DNA of 64,000 nt, taken from assembly GCF_029784165.1 (NCBI RefSeq), contig NC_073695.1, positions 227,263,916 through 227,327,915 of the forward strand, in the 5' to 3' direction. This document shows, piece after piece, positions 46,345 to 58,287 of this stretch. Origin of the DNA: Wyeomyia smithii. Lineage: Eukaryota; Arthropoda; Insecta; Diptera; Culicidae. The position numbers and the translations under genes were made by a program. Positions within the stretch are counted from its first letter, which is position 1. Each line of letters begins with the position of its first letter. The notes beneath the pieces were generated by a model. The model saw only the letters and a list, made by a program, of their open reading frames with translations. It was not told the DNA's origin and did no database searches.

Positions 46345-48100
46345 GTCTTTGATACCACACTCCTACTATTTATATTCTCCCTTATTTTTCGTCGTTCTAG
46401 TTCCGCCACTGTTGTTTTTCCAATCACCGACAGCCGGGGAGGCGACTCCACCCAAGACTCTAACTTACGACCAGTTGATTACGAGCAGGCACCAACGGCT
46501 TTACTTCCTCATGCGATGGAAGGTGTGATCCCAGAAATTTTTCACCTCAGAATATCTCCCGCTATCGGCTGAGTGGAAATATTGTTTTTCTAGTTTTCTA
46601 TTGGCACCAGATTAGCCTTAATCAGAATTTACTTCGAATATTCTAAAAGGCAAAAATGAAAAAACAAACACCGAGCTTCTTCGGTTTGATAATTTTACTC
46701 GACAATGTTGGTTTTATCACGTACTCACGTCTTACTCATTTTCCATCATCGTAGTTTGGTGGTAGTGGTAAAATTTGGGAGAGTGACTCTAGAAAAAAGA
46801 ATAAGGATTCTCCTGCTCTCAATGGAAGTGAGTGTTTTCCACCCTCTTCTTTAGATCCTTTTTTTGTTTCATTGCTGAAAGGTGGAAAAACGGGGGTTGT
46901 TTGTTGTTGCGCTGTGCGGTTGTCATAACCAAACAGATCAAAGTCGTTGAATATCTTCACTTTTCCAACTGAAAATATTCCTCTTAGACCAATAATTCAC
47001 AATTAATTAGTTTTTGATTGAATGCAGTTTATTTTGACATAAAATGAAAACCGCGATTAGCATTGTTGTAGTTTGTTGAACTGTTACAAAGTAAAGGAAA
47101 CAGCGATAGTTTCTGTGTGCGTGCGGGACAGTGTACTTGACCCCTACATGTGTTGTAAGGTGCAAGTCTGGCAGGTGGACAATGGTCATCGTCTATCAGT
47201 GTACTCGGCAACTAGTTTGTGACGTTATCCTACACACCAAGGACCAATACTGTTCTGCTGGAATGAACAGGTTGAGCTGTTTAGGAAGTAAGTTTTTTTT
47301 TTTATTTTTGGGAACTTTTTTCCAAGGATTTTAACCATTTGTTTGTTCGATGGGAAAATGGGAACGTGTTATTAGGTTCTTTCCCTGTTTTAGCTTTAAG
47401 ATAAGATTTGTTACTATCAAGTGGAAAATGTCGATCCATGAGATGGGCGGGCATAAATATAATCATAGATTATAGATCTTGATTTAAATAAAAAAAATCT
47501 ATAATGCTGTAATAGTAATAATATGCTTCAGATAGCATACATAAAAAATATATTGAATAAGCATAGAAGAACATCAGCATGGAAATGGAAAAAAAACGAA
47601 CAGCAGCAGTTTTTCGTAGAAATTGTAAATAATCAAAGTATCATGTTTGAAGAAGTTACAAAACCCTTTTTCCATATGGTTTTCAATCAGAGAGGATCAA
47701 TTTTTGTTAACACTTCGATTCGAAAAAACTATCGATCATAAAGGATGAACCGATAATTATTGCGACATTTTTAGACTTGCGTAACTTTTTTCACATTTGA
47801 CCGAAATTAACCAAATTTTGCGTGTTGTTTGGCCATTCGATAAGTTTTGCAGTTGTCAATGAGATTCCAAATTCTGAGAGAAGACGTCAATCAAAAATGT
47901 CCAGCATTCAACGAAAGTCTATCCCAAAACTTAACCGATGTATGTAAACTGAAGTAAACACATATACTGAGCTGAGAATACTAAGCTACTGTAAAAACTT
48001 TTGTTCCGGTAATTTTAGCCGATTTACCAATCAATCTAAAGTGTCGCAATAATCATCGACTTACTCTTTATACCATTTACTCGATTTTATTTTATTTTTA
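46345..48100. other. Upstream region of the coiled-coil gene
   Basis: No coding exon is supported. tttaggaa|GTAAGT at 47288 is a strong donor, and ttatttttag|g near 48101 is a plausible acceptor just before the start codon at 48149. A 5' UTR exon ending near 47287 is therefore possible. Confidence 0.3.
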
Positions 48101-48148
48101 GGATAGTGAAGCTCACGAAACCTAACAGCAAGCAATGACCATTCAAAA

Positions 48149-49942
48149 ATGTCATCCAAATTACCGACCCGTAAAACCATCGAACCCCTGTTCAGAATTG
48201 TTTCCGATTTGGGCAAGCCCTCTGTCGAGTCGTCATCGCCTTTTCCAAACCCAACTGACACGGATGATGGACTGTACCGGCAAAAGGTCCACAAGAGCCG
48301 AATCCCAGGACCAGCCAAAACCTATGTGGGGATGATCGTGAACCGAAGTAAGAGTGTGGACGATCTACAGGCCGCAAACGAAGAACATCGGAGTCACCAC
48401 AAAAGTCGGAAATCCGCGGGGGACAATCGGTTAGAGCGAGTAGTTCGAGCCAAGGATCATCAGATCACTAAACTGGTGGAAAAGATCACGACATTATTCG
48501 AGTGTAACAATCAATTTGCAATTGAAAACGAGAAATTGCAGAAAGAATACCAACAGGTGCAGCAGAACTTGAAAGCGTTGGAAAACGCTAAGGCAAAAAG
48601 TTGCGATAGTTGTGCAGAGTTCGAGCACGAACGGCAAACTCTGGCCAAGGAAAATGGTGACTTGAGGAACGATATTAAAATGATGAAAATTTTAGTCTAT
48701 CGATTGAACGTCCAAGTTGAACGATATCAGGACGTGATAAGGAAAGAAAAAACCGCAAAGGGAGACATTCCGAAAATCGATTTCGTCGACAGTTCTTACG
48801 GGGGAACAAAAGACAATCTGAACTGGGGATCGGTAAACTCGCACACTCTGGGACCTTTACTGAATGCGTACGAGGAAACGATCGGCGAAAAGAATGAACT
48901 GGTGCAGCAGTATGAGCAAGAGCTGATTGATTTTACTGGGAAGCTGAAGCAAACGATGGAGGAGAATGAAAAACTGCACAAAGATGTGGATGGGATTAAA
49001 AGTACCCAAAGCGGTTGGCTTTCGGAACGAGCGCGACTTCAGGCGCAAATTGATGTGTTCAAAACTAAGGCGGAAATTCAGGGAAAGCGAGCGGATTTGG
49101 CAAAGGAAAAATTGGTTGAGGTGCTGAAGTGTTATGAACAGAAAAGTATGGAACAACGGGATAGAATTCAAATCAGATTTTAACTATTTGTATGCACTTA
49201 CAGTACAGGCTCAGTGTCTCGACATCGAGCGCTTGCAAGAAGCATATGCTCGAGCGAAAGGAGAGTTGACTTCGCTCAGGAATCTCAATCAAAGACCCGA
49301 GGTTGTGGTTGAAAGTATGAAAGAATGTCAAAAGTACGTTGACCGAACTTGGTAGTTGTAGTAATTTATGCTCAATCATTTTCTTTCACTTTCATTTAGA
49401 CTGTTTGAAGAATTAAAAATTCAGCACGACTCCGAAAAAACACGATCCACAACCGAAATTGATGCGTTGAAGACAATAATTGAAGCAAAAGATGGAGAAA
49501 TTTCACAGCTTAAGTCGCATATAGCAGAGCAGCAGAAAATCCTCGAGCGACACAAGGAGATCAATGAGTCAGTGTTTTTTCCTAGGTATTACTATCTTGG
49601 GCAATCCGTTAACAAATTTTCCGTTTCAGAGTTCTAATGGATAAATCTACTGCCCTCAAGCAATCACTTTATCGCACCAGACAGTCGAAGGATGCTCTAA
49701 AATCGCGCCTGAAAAACATGGCCACATGGAGCAAAAACGTTGAACAGCGACACGATCAACCGCATGATTATTGGCCTAGTATCAAAGCATTGCAGGCCAA
49801 AATCGCTGAACGGGATCAACAACTACAGGCTCTTCAGGTCCGTCATGCTGCCGAGATGGGCCAACTGCAGCGCCGGCTGCTACACCGGGAGGACAGTCTG
49901 CGAAGGATTCTCGAAGAGAAGGCACACTTTAGGAAGGCGTAA
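48149..49942 (+). CDS. Coiled-coil protein, four exons, 535 aa; possible Cep89-like centrosomal protein
   Basis: Exons: 48149-49145, 49204-49333, 49400-49567 and 49630-49942, with short introns of 58-66 bp. Donors are GTATGG, GTACGT and GTCAGT, and phases agree at every junction. For intron 3 an alternative donor at 49586 (GTATTA) also keeps frame. The product starts MSSKLPTRKTIEPLF and has a Ser/Pro-rich, probably disordered N-terminus (about 1-85). From about residue 90 to the end it is predominantly heptad-like coiled coil: long Q/E/K/L runs, a CDSCAEFEHER segment, and a conserved-looking LGPLLNAYEETIGEKNELVQ near residue 232. No membrane segment or enzyme motif is present. Size and character fit a centrosomal/basal-body scaffold; Cep89 is my best guess, not established. 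It is convergent with btz. The ATG at 48149 is the first in this frame after the acceptor-like site near 48101. Confidence 0.82.
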
Positions 49943-50791
49943 TCAGTTTTTTATCCAGTGGCAATTCACAACATTTTCGTTTGTTTGGAAAGTACGAAGC
50001 AAAACATGAAATTTATCAAACAGCAAATCAAGATATCGAAAGCACCATCGTTGAGTAGATCTACTCGTAGTTTTGAACTAGTCCAATTAAAAGCTATATT
50101 AAACTGCTCTTCGTTCTTTTTGGTTAAAGATGATGACCTATACGATTATCTACTGTCATTTTTCCTAAAATGAAGTACATATGATCGAGTTTTGAAGTAT
50201 TTCAAACATATTTTTTATTTGTTTTCCATTTTACTGCCTATAGACTTTATATGCTTATCGTTTAAATTTAAATTATAAATACAATCCATTTGCTTGCAAT
50301 TATGTTTACCGCTATAGATCATACAGTTTCTAGTTATCAATGTTCCAAAATCTTGTTAGTGAACTGCAACATTTTTGTCTCTGGCAGTCTCTGCTATCAT
50401 GCAAAACTACACACGTTTTTAACATGCTAAATCTCAAACTTTGACCAACCCTTCTGTCGACAAGAAAGTACGAGCTATGGAACTCAATCTAAGCGGGTGC
50501 ATTGTAGATCAACGTTGCTAACTAATGTGTCTCAGATAGGGGGTAGAAGTTATCAAACATACAATTTATGTGTGTTTCATCCCTAAGCGCAAACCAAACT
50601 AATTATACACGAAAAAAATATCAGATCGGCAGCATGGGCAAAATACCGAAGGGTAATTTCACATATGATTAACAATTTATTCCATCCACCATTGCAGATA
50701 GTACGCTACATTAGTTGTATTAAAACATCTCATCCTAAATGCTAGACTAAAGTTCAAAGTTGTCGGAGTGCTACAAACTTACAGTCCGGTA
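49943..50791. other. 3' flank of the coiled-coil gene
   Basis: AT-rich. attaaa-type polyadenylation candidates lie near 50086 and 50098. No further gene. Confidence 0.4.
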
Positions 50792-50799
50792 CACTGTAG

Positions 50800-52279
50800 T
50801 AGAGATGGTCGGGTACGGGTATTTTTACCCGAAACCCGTACCCGACGGGTTCGGGTCGGGTTTCGGGTAACGTGAAAAAATATTTTACGGGCTCGGGTCG
50901 GGTACGGGTAATTTAAAAACCAAGGCTTCGGGTTCGGGTCGGGTACGGTTTTGAAAAACTCTCAATTGGTCGGGTACGGGTCGGGTACGGGTAATTTGAT
51001 TTTCGTGCATTATGAGAATTTAATTTTTAACATGTCAAACCTAGGTGTTTTCTTAGTGTCGATAATCGATTAGTGTCGATAAATGTATGGTATTTACTTA
51101 ATTGTGGGGTGCTGAACACCAATCTCCATTCCATTTTTTATTTGGGGCCGTCCATAAAGCACGTGACCTAATTATTAATGATTTTGGCACTTTTCCCCTT
51201 AGCCACAGGGCGTTGTCCTCACAGAAACAAATTACGTAGCTTTTGCACAACCCCTCAAATTAACCAAATTTTGCGGAAATTTTTTTTTTTAAATTAAAAC
51301 AAAATAGGTAATACAAACTAACTACGAATCAACTTTTTCTTTGACACCAAAAAAATCCAAGCTATCATTGAAGCTGTTTCAAAGTATGTAATGAATTTTT
51401 TTTTAAAACATATGTCAAAAAACGTCAGTATGCCAAACTTCGAAAAGTCATAAAAAAACAGATCTCATGATATTGCACCTACATTTTGGATTCAGGCACT
51501 TGAATGTTATAGCAATAAAGGAAAAATATTATGAAACAGCTGACGTAAAAAAATTTCAGGCGGATGGCCACCGATTCCCTACTGTGCATTGAGATGTTTG
51601 GCACGAAGCAAATATGTATATGAGATTTGACAGCGATAGCATAGTCTTTGTTTGCACTGTGACCAGGGATGTACAGAAATATCTGTGTTATACCGATTTT
51701 TAGATTGAATCGATGACACCGAATCTGTACTAAAAAATTACAGGTTTTTGGCAAATGCAAATGAATTATTAAATTTTTCTCAAGTTATAAACAATATTAA
51801 CTTTGACTTTATTATAATATTAAGATTTCAGGTTGCTGCGATGTTCACATAAAACTCGTCGTTTTTTTAACTTTACCAGCCATGCACTTTTCATAGTGGA
51901 CCTCTTCCTTATAGTGGACCATCCGCCTGTCCTCTGGGTTCATTAACATGCGTTCACATTCACACTCGGTTTTTGTCTAACTCCGGCCATCATCTCGAGA
52001 AACCACATATGACAATTAGTGCATATAACGTGCGAGGTACCCAGGTATTTAAAAAAAAAGTCCAGGACGGGTCGGGTTCAAGCAATTTCGGCGTTGTTTT
52101 CTTTCGGGTACGGGTCCGGTACGGGTAGTTGGAATAGATATTTTTCGGGTTCGGGTCGGGTACGGGTATTTTAAATAAACCATACTACGGGTTCGGGTCG
52201 GGTACGGGTTTGAAAATTTTCGATTAGTCGGGTACGGGTCGGGTACGGGTAACAAATTTCCCATACCCGACCATCTCTA
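50800..52279. mobile_element. Non-autonomous hAT-like transposon (1480 bp) with dense subterminal repeats
   Basis: Terminal inverted repeats TAGAGATGGTCGGGTACGGG and CCCATACCCGACCATCTCTA (one mismatch over 20). The 8 bp target duplication cactgtag lies at 50792-50799 and 52280-52287. About 200 bp at each end is packed with tcgggtacgggt units, largely in one orientation, a pattern expected of transposase-binding arrays. The interior (about 51000-52050) is AT-rich with no transposase. It includes a ggggccgtcc MITE fragment near 51146. The element sits between two convergent genes. Confidence 0.9.
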
Positions 52280-52499
52280 CACTGTAGTACAAAAAACAAT
52301 CCAACTTGTTAGATCACACTGTGGCGCTCAAGCACCAGAAACATTTCTTTCTCTTTGTTCGTTTATCCCAGTACAAATAAAATTCTGCGGAAAACAAATC
52401 TATCGTCTACCCCTCTTGTATTTGACACGGTCAAAAAAGAAAATAGTGCGGAGCATAGTACTAACGCTATCATACATTGATTCATCGTATTGTAGAAAC

Positions 52500-52730
52500 G
52501 GTTGAATAGTGTGTGTGTGTGTGGAAAAAGGGAAACCCGCCCACTGAAGTGGCGGTTAGTTAAATGTATCATTCATGCTTTGCGCTAGGTGCAATTACAT
52601 TACCACACTGGTACAGCCACCGTCTTCAGAAGACGACGGCGAAAGCTTAGCAGTAACCCAAAATAGTCCTAGAGTTTGCACACAATTGATGGTGTCCTGC
52701 ACAGGCACCAGCACGCACCGATTAGTAGCG
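52500..52730 (-). other. Probable 3' UTR of btz
   Basis: Sequence immediately downstream of the btz stop codon (52733-52731). It contains a short (gt)n tract near 52509-52523. I did not see a canonical AATAAA on the minus strand close by. Confidence 0.4.
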
Positions 52731-55700
52731 TCAACCAGCCGTGGAATCGATGGCAGCTGCAGGTGTAACTTCAAGCTTCTCGCTCTGTCCGCCGGCTGCT
52801 AGAGCATCCACTATGGACAGCTTTTCCTCTTGAATAGTCAATTTCTGCAAGAAAATACATAAATCAATAAAACATGTTATAGAAATCCAAACAGGTTTTT
52901 AACATGATGTTTCACATCAGTTTATGTGATGTAAAGGCTTGCTATTTTGGTTACTTTAAAAAATTAATCTAGATAGATAATCAACACTTTAAGACTAACT
53001 GTGTAATATTGTAAAAGGCTTCTTTGTGTCGGTTTCCAAACGGTTTTGCCTTAGTAAGGGTTTGTTAAATATCAACTGATAACTAACCACGTTGGGAAAA
53101 GCGGATCGCTCATTTCATGCAGGCTATCTCAGAGGTTTTGATGGTGCTTTTAGTTTCAAAAATAGTTCTGAAGAATTGGTAAAGAGAACAGGGGCGAGTT
53201 GTTGAACTTAGGACAACCTCGCTCAATCCTCCAAATCCACAAAAATTTACACAGCGCTTTTCAACGGGATGGATTTGCGAGCCCCTGATTCAAAAAGTCC
53301 CGATGAAATAATTTCCCATTATACGACAAGCACTCACCTGCACTGACTCGCCAATTTTATCGATAGACTCCTTATCGAGCTCCTTGGCGCCATCCGACAG
53401 CGTACCGCTTTCGGGCTTGTTTGCGCCACCCCCAGTAATGCCGCTCGCAGCGACCGTTGTTGATCCGGGTGCGGGTGCAGGTGAAGGACTCTTACGAGCC
53501 GGTGGCTGGTACGGTGCTCGTTGTACAAACATGTTATCAAGTATGTGATCGATATCACTGCTGATCGGTGCACTGGCCGTACCGCCAGTACTAGTAACGG
53601 TGGTACCGGTCATTCCACCGCTGCTGCTTACCGTTACGCCTCCGTTGTCTTCGTTCTCGTTTCCACTATTCGCGGATGCATCCGCTCCGGAACGATTGTT
53701 TTTCGCTTTCCGATCAGGTGGCGCTAGAATTGGAATTGCACTAGTCGGCCGTCGTTGCGACGGTAGTGGTCTAGGAGCTTGGGTTTGCGATTGTGGAGCG
53801 TAGTAGGTTATTCCTCCGCTGGACTGATAGAGAGCTGCCGTAGCTGCTGATGGGGATGGGGTATGCGGTACAGCTGGTGCAACCGGCTGAGGTACGACCG
53901 AATTGTAATTTTGATACCCAGTGTATGGTGTAGCAGGATACTGCGCTGGAGTTGTGGGTGTGATAGAGGGAACATAATTCAGTATTTGAGGAGGTGGGGC
54001 GGCCGCTGCAGGTTGCGGGGTTGCCTGTGGTGTTGCTGTTGTCTGTGGTATGTACGCCGCAGGAGGTGGAGCTTGGATGTACTGATGAGAACTGGAGCTC
54101 GGTTGGTTGTACTGCGGATATTGTGCGGCAGATAGTATTGGATTTTGCTGCGCGGGAACCACTGGTACTGAAGGTACCGGCGGCTGCTGTTGAACTTGCA
54201 CCGGCTGTGACGGTGTACCGGTGACGAAATCAGCTCCAGCGGGTGTCGTAGCCGTGTAGTAAGCAGCCGCATGCTGATATTGGACAGGAGCCTGGGTCGC
54301 CGACTGTGGTTTGCTTGCAGTGCTCGGTTGACTACTGCTTTGGACGAGATAATCGTTTTGCAGGGTCAGCGGCAACGAGGTTGGTTGCGGTGGTTGATTT
54401 ATTTGATAACCTGGCTTTGGTGCTTGTGTACCAAGCTTTTGCTGTTGTTGGTGTTGTAACTCCTGTTGAAGTAATAACTGCTGTTGTTGTTGCTGCTGTA
54501 TCAGTTGCTGTTGCTGCTGCTCATGTAGCGGAGACTGAACAACAACAACGTTTGGATTTTCCAGTGTTGATCGCTGACGGAGACTGGAATATCGTTTTGC
54601 AGACCGGGAGCTACTGTCACTGGGCAACATCTGCTGCTGGTTGACGGTTGTGGTCGGTAGAGTTCCGCCCAGATGAACGTTGTGCATTTGAGACGCAGCA
54701 GTTTGCGCAAGTTGCGCTTGTTGTTGTGGTTGGGGTAGCTGAGGCGGTGGACCTTGAGTTTGTGGGGTCTGTGAAACCGCGGGAGGTGCCGATTGACTAG
54801 CCAATGAGTGCAGTTGCTGTTGATATTGTGCTTGCTGTTGAAGCTGTTGATATTGCTGTTGAGACTGTTGCTGTTGTTGCTGAAGCTGTTGCTGCTGGTG
54901 GGCTAATTGTTGCTGTTGGGTCGCTGAAATCGTAGTTAACTGACTCGCTTGTGTTGAAACAATCTGCCGAGGCGATATCTGAGACCGAGTATTCATTGCT
55001 ACACTTGTGGCAGTCGAAGGCAACACCTGCTGGCGATCTTTGCTAGTTCTCTGCACAGCCGGGGGCGGATATTTGGCAATGTCAGTTTGGCCAATTTCGA
55101 CTGATTGAATGGTAGCGTTGGCAGGTGGATTGTATGGGAATTTAGCGTCCTTTGGCATCTTCGATTCATTGTAAGAATCGTAGTGATCGTCGTTGACATA
55201 TGCAGCCTGTTGATGATGCTGTTGGATTGGCTGTGGCGCAGCTTGAGAATGAGTTTGCTGAACCTGGGATTGGGCAGATACCATTTGAGCGTGAGGCAAC
55301 TGCGGTGGCTGCTGCTGCGACTGTTGCGATTGTTGAGTATGTTGCTGCTGAATCAACTGCGGAGGTTGATTTTGGTAGTGATGTTGAATCGCCCGTTGAT
55401 CGAGTATACGATCCGGCCCAGTTTGAACTCTTTCCATCGCATTGTTCATCTTATTACTGTTACTGCTACCGGATAGAGCACCCACGCTATTGCTGTGGAC
55501 AACCTGACCAGCAGCACCACCACCAGGTAAGGGCATGCCAGGCTCAACATTTTTATTTCTTGTTTGATTTTTAAACTGGAGCGAGGTGATAACCTTATAA
55601 TCAGGTCCTCGTCTATCTTTTTCTTTACTTCCGCGATTATTAATTTTGTTTTCCTTGTTGTGATAATTATTAACGTTGTTGACTCGTTCGGCACTATACC

Positions 55701-56860
55701 GGCTTCCGTCCGCCCTAGCGTCACGGTAGTTGTTTTGTTCATATTGATCATATTCTCGTTCCCGGTCCCAATTACGGTCGCGATCCCGCTCTCTTTCCAT
55801 TCGATCTGTTCGCTGATCATACCGATCTGTACCACGGTCTCTCTCAATACCACGATCTCGGTCTAGTCCACTGCGGCTGCTGTTGTTGCTTGCTCGAGCA
55901 CGCTCACTTGTGCGACGTTCTGTACGCTGACGTGCACTGTTTCTATCTTCCAACCGATCGTTAACTGATGATCTACCTGTTTTGCTAGCTCGTCGCGAAC
56001 TTTGCGAGCTTCGTATTTTTCCACTGCTATTGGTTTCAAGCTCTGGAAATTCTTCTGGTCGCGGTACTTTCCGCAAGCGGTTATGTTCAGGATTGTTATT
56101 TGACTTCGAATAGGCATCTTCATCCTCCCAATTTCTAGTGTATTTGTTAGGACCTCGACTAAAATTTAAAAACAAAATAAGCAAAAACAAACTCTTCTTA
56201 ATAATAAATATCTTCTACTTACGCATAACGTCTCCGCCTTCGTGCACGCGGTGGGCCATCTTCGCTACGTATATCATATCCGTAGGCGGACACCAACTCC
56301 GCTCTGGACTTTGGAGCCTGCTCGCTCTCATCGAACCTATCATGCGTCCAACGGTCCGCTGAGGCCTGCCACTTTTTCATTGTCTTTGATGCTGCATTTT
56401 TATCAACTCCTTTGCGCTCTCCACCTATACCGGAAGCGTCATCATTTTTAGCATTTTCATCATCTGCATCCTTTCCCTCGTCTTCGTCTTCCACTGTACG
56501 ATCATCGTGTTCGTAAAATGTGCCTTTTTTCGGGATATACTGCGGATTGCTACGATCCTCGTCGTCGTCCACCTTCCGCTTGCTGTCCGCTTCCTGCTCC
56601 TGACCATCGCCACTTTGGCGCTCATAGTCCAGCACTTCGATCACATCGTCATCAGATCCATCGTCACCTTCCTCTTCCTCGTCCTCATCTTCACCTTCAC
56701 TGCCGGCTAGTTCCTCTTCCTCACCACTTTCACTGTCCTCCTCCTGATCGTCATACTCTTCTCCATCCGAAGGCGAGTCGGATGCCGTGTCGTACTCGGA
56801 CTCTACTGTGGCCAGACCACTCTGTTGAGAGGTATCCTCTCTGGCGGCATCGTTGGCGTT
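52731..56860 (-). CDS. btz: Barentsz (CASC3/MLN51), exon-junction-complex core subunit; first coding exon not found
   Basis: Barentsz clamps eIF4AIII on spliced mRNA in the exon junction complex; in flies it is needed for oskar mRNA localisation. Coding exons (minus): 56860-56223, 56158-53338 and 52844-52731. Splice sites are consensus (donors GTAAGT and GTGAGT) and the frames join: 1,190 residues are visible. The order is: an acidic D/E/S region (1-100); SELOR first half NPQYIPKKGTFYEHD (about 105-119); an acidic linker; SELOR second half with KKWQASADRWTHDRF, EQAPKSRAELVSAYGYDIRS and GPNKYTRNWEDED (about 162-230); an RD/RE-rich block; and a long Q/P-rich tail containing SAKRYSSLRQRS and GGITYYAP, both conserved in human CASC3. 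The protein ends STAG. At over 1,190 residues it is much longer than human CASC3 (about 700), owing to the Q-rich tail. The first exon must end in phase 0. Confidence 0.93.
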
Positions 56861-56869
56861 CTATAGTGT

Positions 56870-57480
56870 AGTAAAAAAATTGCATTAGAATTAACCCATG
56901 TCAATAAGACTTTTTTCAAGTTAATAAAATTTACGTATTTTTCAAGCCATCAATTAGTTCAAGATTCAATTTGATCTTTCCACTAACTTTACGTTACCTT
57001 CCTGCTGCCAAACACGACCGCGCGTTATAAAACCATTATCTCACTTTCTCTCCCTCTTCCTAGCCTCAACTCATATACATTTTTGCATCGGGACAATTTG
57101 AACCCGAAATCGCCGATTCGTGGCAGAAAAAATAGAAAACAGATGATAGCGGCGAAAGAGCGAAATGTGATACGGGGAAGGAAAGAAGCGATAAATAATG
57201 GCTTTAATTGGATTTCATTCACGAATGCAACGCTCGAACGACTCGAGTCGGGGCGGCATCCAGCAATTTCTCCGATCGACAACAGCGACGACGTACCCAC
57301 GTAGCTGTGTTCGCGCAGCTATAGAGTCTCGTGCACCGGCAAGGTTTATATTGTCGACGTGTGAGCGCTTTTGTTGTTGTTGTTGTTGTTGAACAGCCGG
57401 TGTTGCATGGACATACACTCGCAATAAGCGGCTATTGCCAAAATTTCTCTAACATAGCTTAAGTAATACTAGAATGAATT
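56870..57480 (-). promoter_or_regulatory. Upstream region of btz, probable 5' exon/promoter (unresolved)
   Basis: The btz start codon is not in the 56223-56860 exon, which opens with AAC right after the acceptor actatag. A donor-like ggaag|GTAACG lies near 56998 (-), but its upstream frame is closed. TATAAACC on the minus strand at 57350-57343, and relatively GC-rich sequence at 57100-57430, mark a possible promoter. A (ttg)n tract occupies 57369-57391. Confidence 0.3.
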
Positions 57481-57493
57481 TGATTATTATCGT

Positions 57494-57720
57494 CCGTGAG
57501 GCGTCCTTATTCTGCGCAGCTCTTAATTATGCGCACTTTGTATGAAAATGTCGATGCCGTTTAGTAAGAAAGGAAACATAAGCAAAATGTTAACAGTTAA
57601 TATATAGGAAATCACTTCCAAACATCATTTTTAAAAATCTGCTTTTAATTGATATTTTTTTAATATTTTAATACGAAGTGCGCAGAATTAAGAGCCGCGC
57701 AGAATTTGGGCGCCTTACGG
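57494..57720 (-). mobile_element. MITE of the same family as the 44.5 kb dimer, inverted
   Basis: Ends ccgtgaggcg...cgccttacgg, with about 40 bp terminal inverted repeats containing attctgcgc(a/g)gctcttaatt. The interior (aaacataagcaaaatgttaacagttaatata) is the complement of the interior of the 44461 units. About 227 bp. Confidence 0.8.
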
Positions 57721-57946
57721 TAGTTATTGTAGAGAGAAAATCTTCATGAAGATATCAACGATTGTGCTTGTAGATAAAGAAGAGCCGGTCAAGACCGCTA
57801 CGCTAAGCTGAAACGTTTGGGATGAAAAACTCACAAAGAATTACGGAAACGATGTTTTCTATGTTCATTAAGCAGACAATGTGTGCAGCAGGAGAAGCGA
57901 GAAATAAGCGAACTGGAAATATGATACAAGTTTGGAAAAATAAACC

Positions 57947-58021
57947 GCATCCCGACGGGACTTGAACCCGCAATCTCCCTGTGACAGGCATGACACTTTG
58001 ACCAATTAAACTACCGGGGAC
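57947..58021 (-). tRNA. tRNA-Asp-like sequence (pseudo-tRNA or SINE head)
   Basis: The minus strand reads tRNA-like: an A-box-like tagtttaattgg, an anticodon loop cctGTCac (GTC, Asp), a good T-arm gcggg-TTCAAGT-cccgt, and a B box gggttcaagtccc. The acceptor and anticodon stems have several mismatches (only about 4 of 7 acceptor pairs), and the D stem is poor. A functional tRNA is therefore unlikely. It may be the RNA polymerase III promoter head of a SINE extending to about 57735, but I found no second copy or target duplication. Confidence 0.5.
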
Positions 58022-58287
58022 AGTGGTACTGTTCCACAATCTATATACGTATCACATTTCACTGCCAACTTTTTCTATTGTTCATCCCTAACTACACACA
58101 CTGCTGTGCAAGCGTTATTTCTACGACTGAATGGAATGTCTCATCACACACAGATCTTTCACCGCTCAAGCCTAAAGGTATGGTCAAAATACCGTGTTTT
58201 GGACCTTAGCGCATACCGTTTTTTTAACTTAGTCATTTTGCAACCGATTTCGTAAAGGGAAAGATAGAGCTCTTAAAATATATACAG

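Noticed and set aside
48135..48335. Upstream ATG in another frame before the coiled-coil gene
   Set aside because: A 66-codon frame without coding character; the ATG at 48149 opens the long frame.
52049..52264. Minus-strand frame rich in Pro-Tyr-Thr-Arg repeats
   Set aside because: Translation of the cgggtacgggt subterminal repeats of the hAT element, not a protein.
53521..55574. Long plus-strand open frames antisense to btz
   Set aside because: Mirror images of the Q-rich btz coding sequence (CAG/CAA repeats keep the opposite frames open).
56159..56190. Apparent Met start (MFLLILFLNFS) of the large btz frame
   Set aside because: These residues are translated intron. The exon begins at 56158 after a ttttag acceptor, and the reading frame joins the upstream SELOR exon.
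57215..57424. Minus-strand frame MRVYVHATPAVQQ... as btz first exon
   Set aside because: No donor in phase 0 with good consensus at its end, and the Gln run is just the (ttg)n tract.
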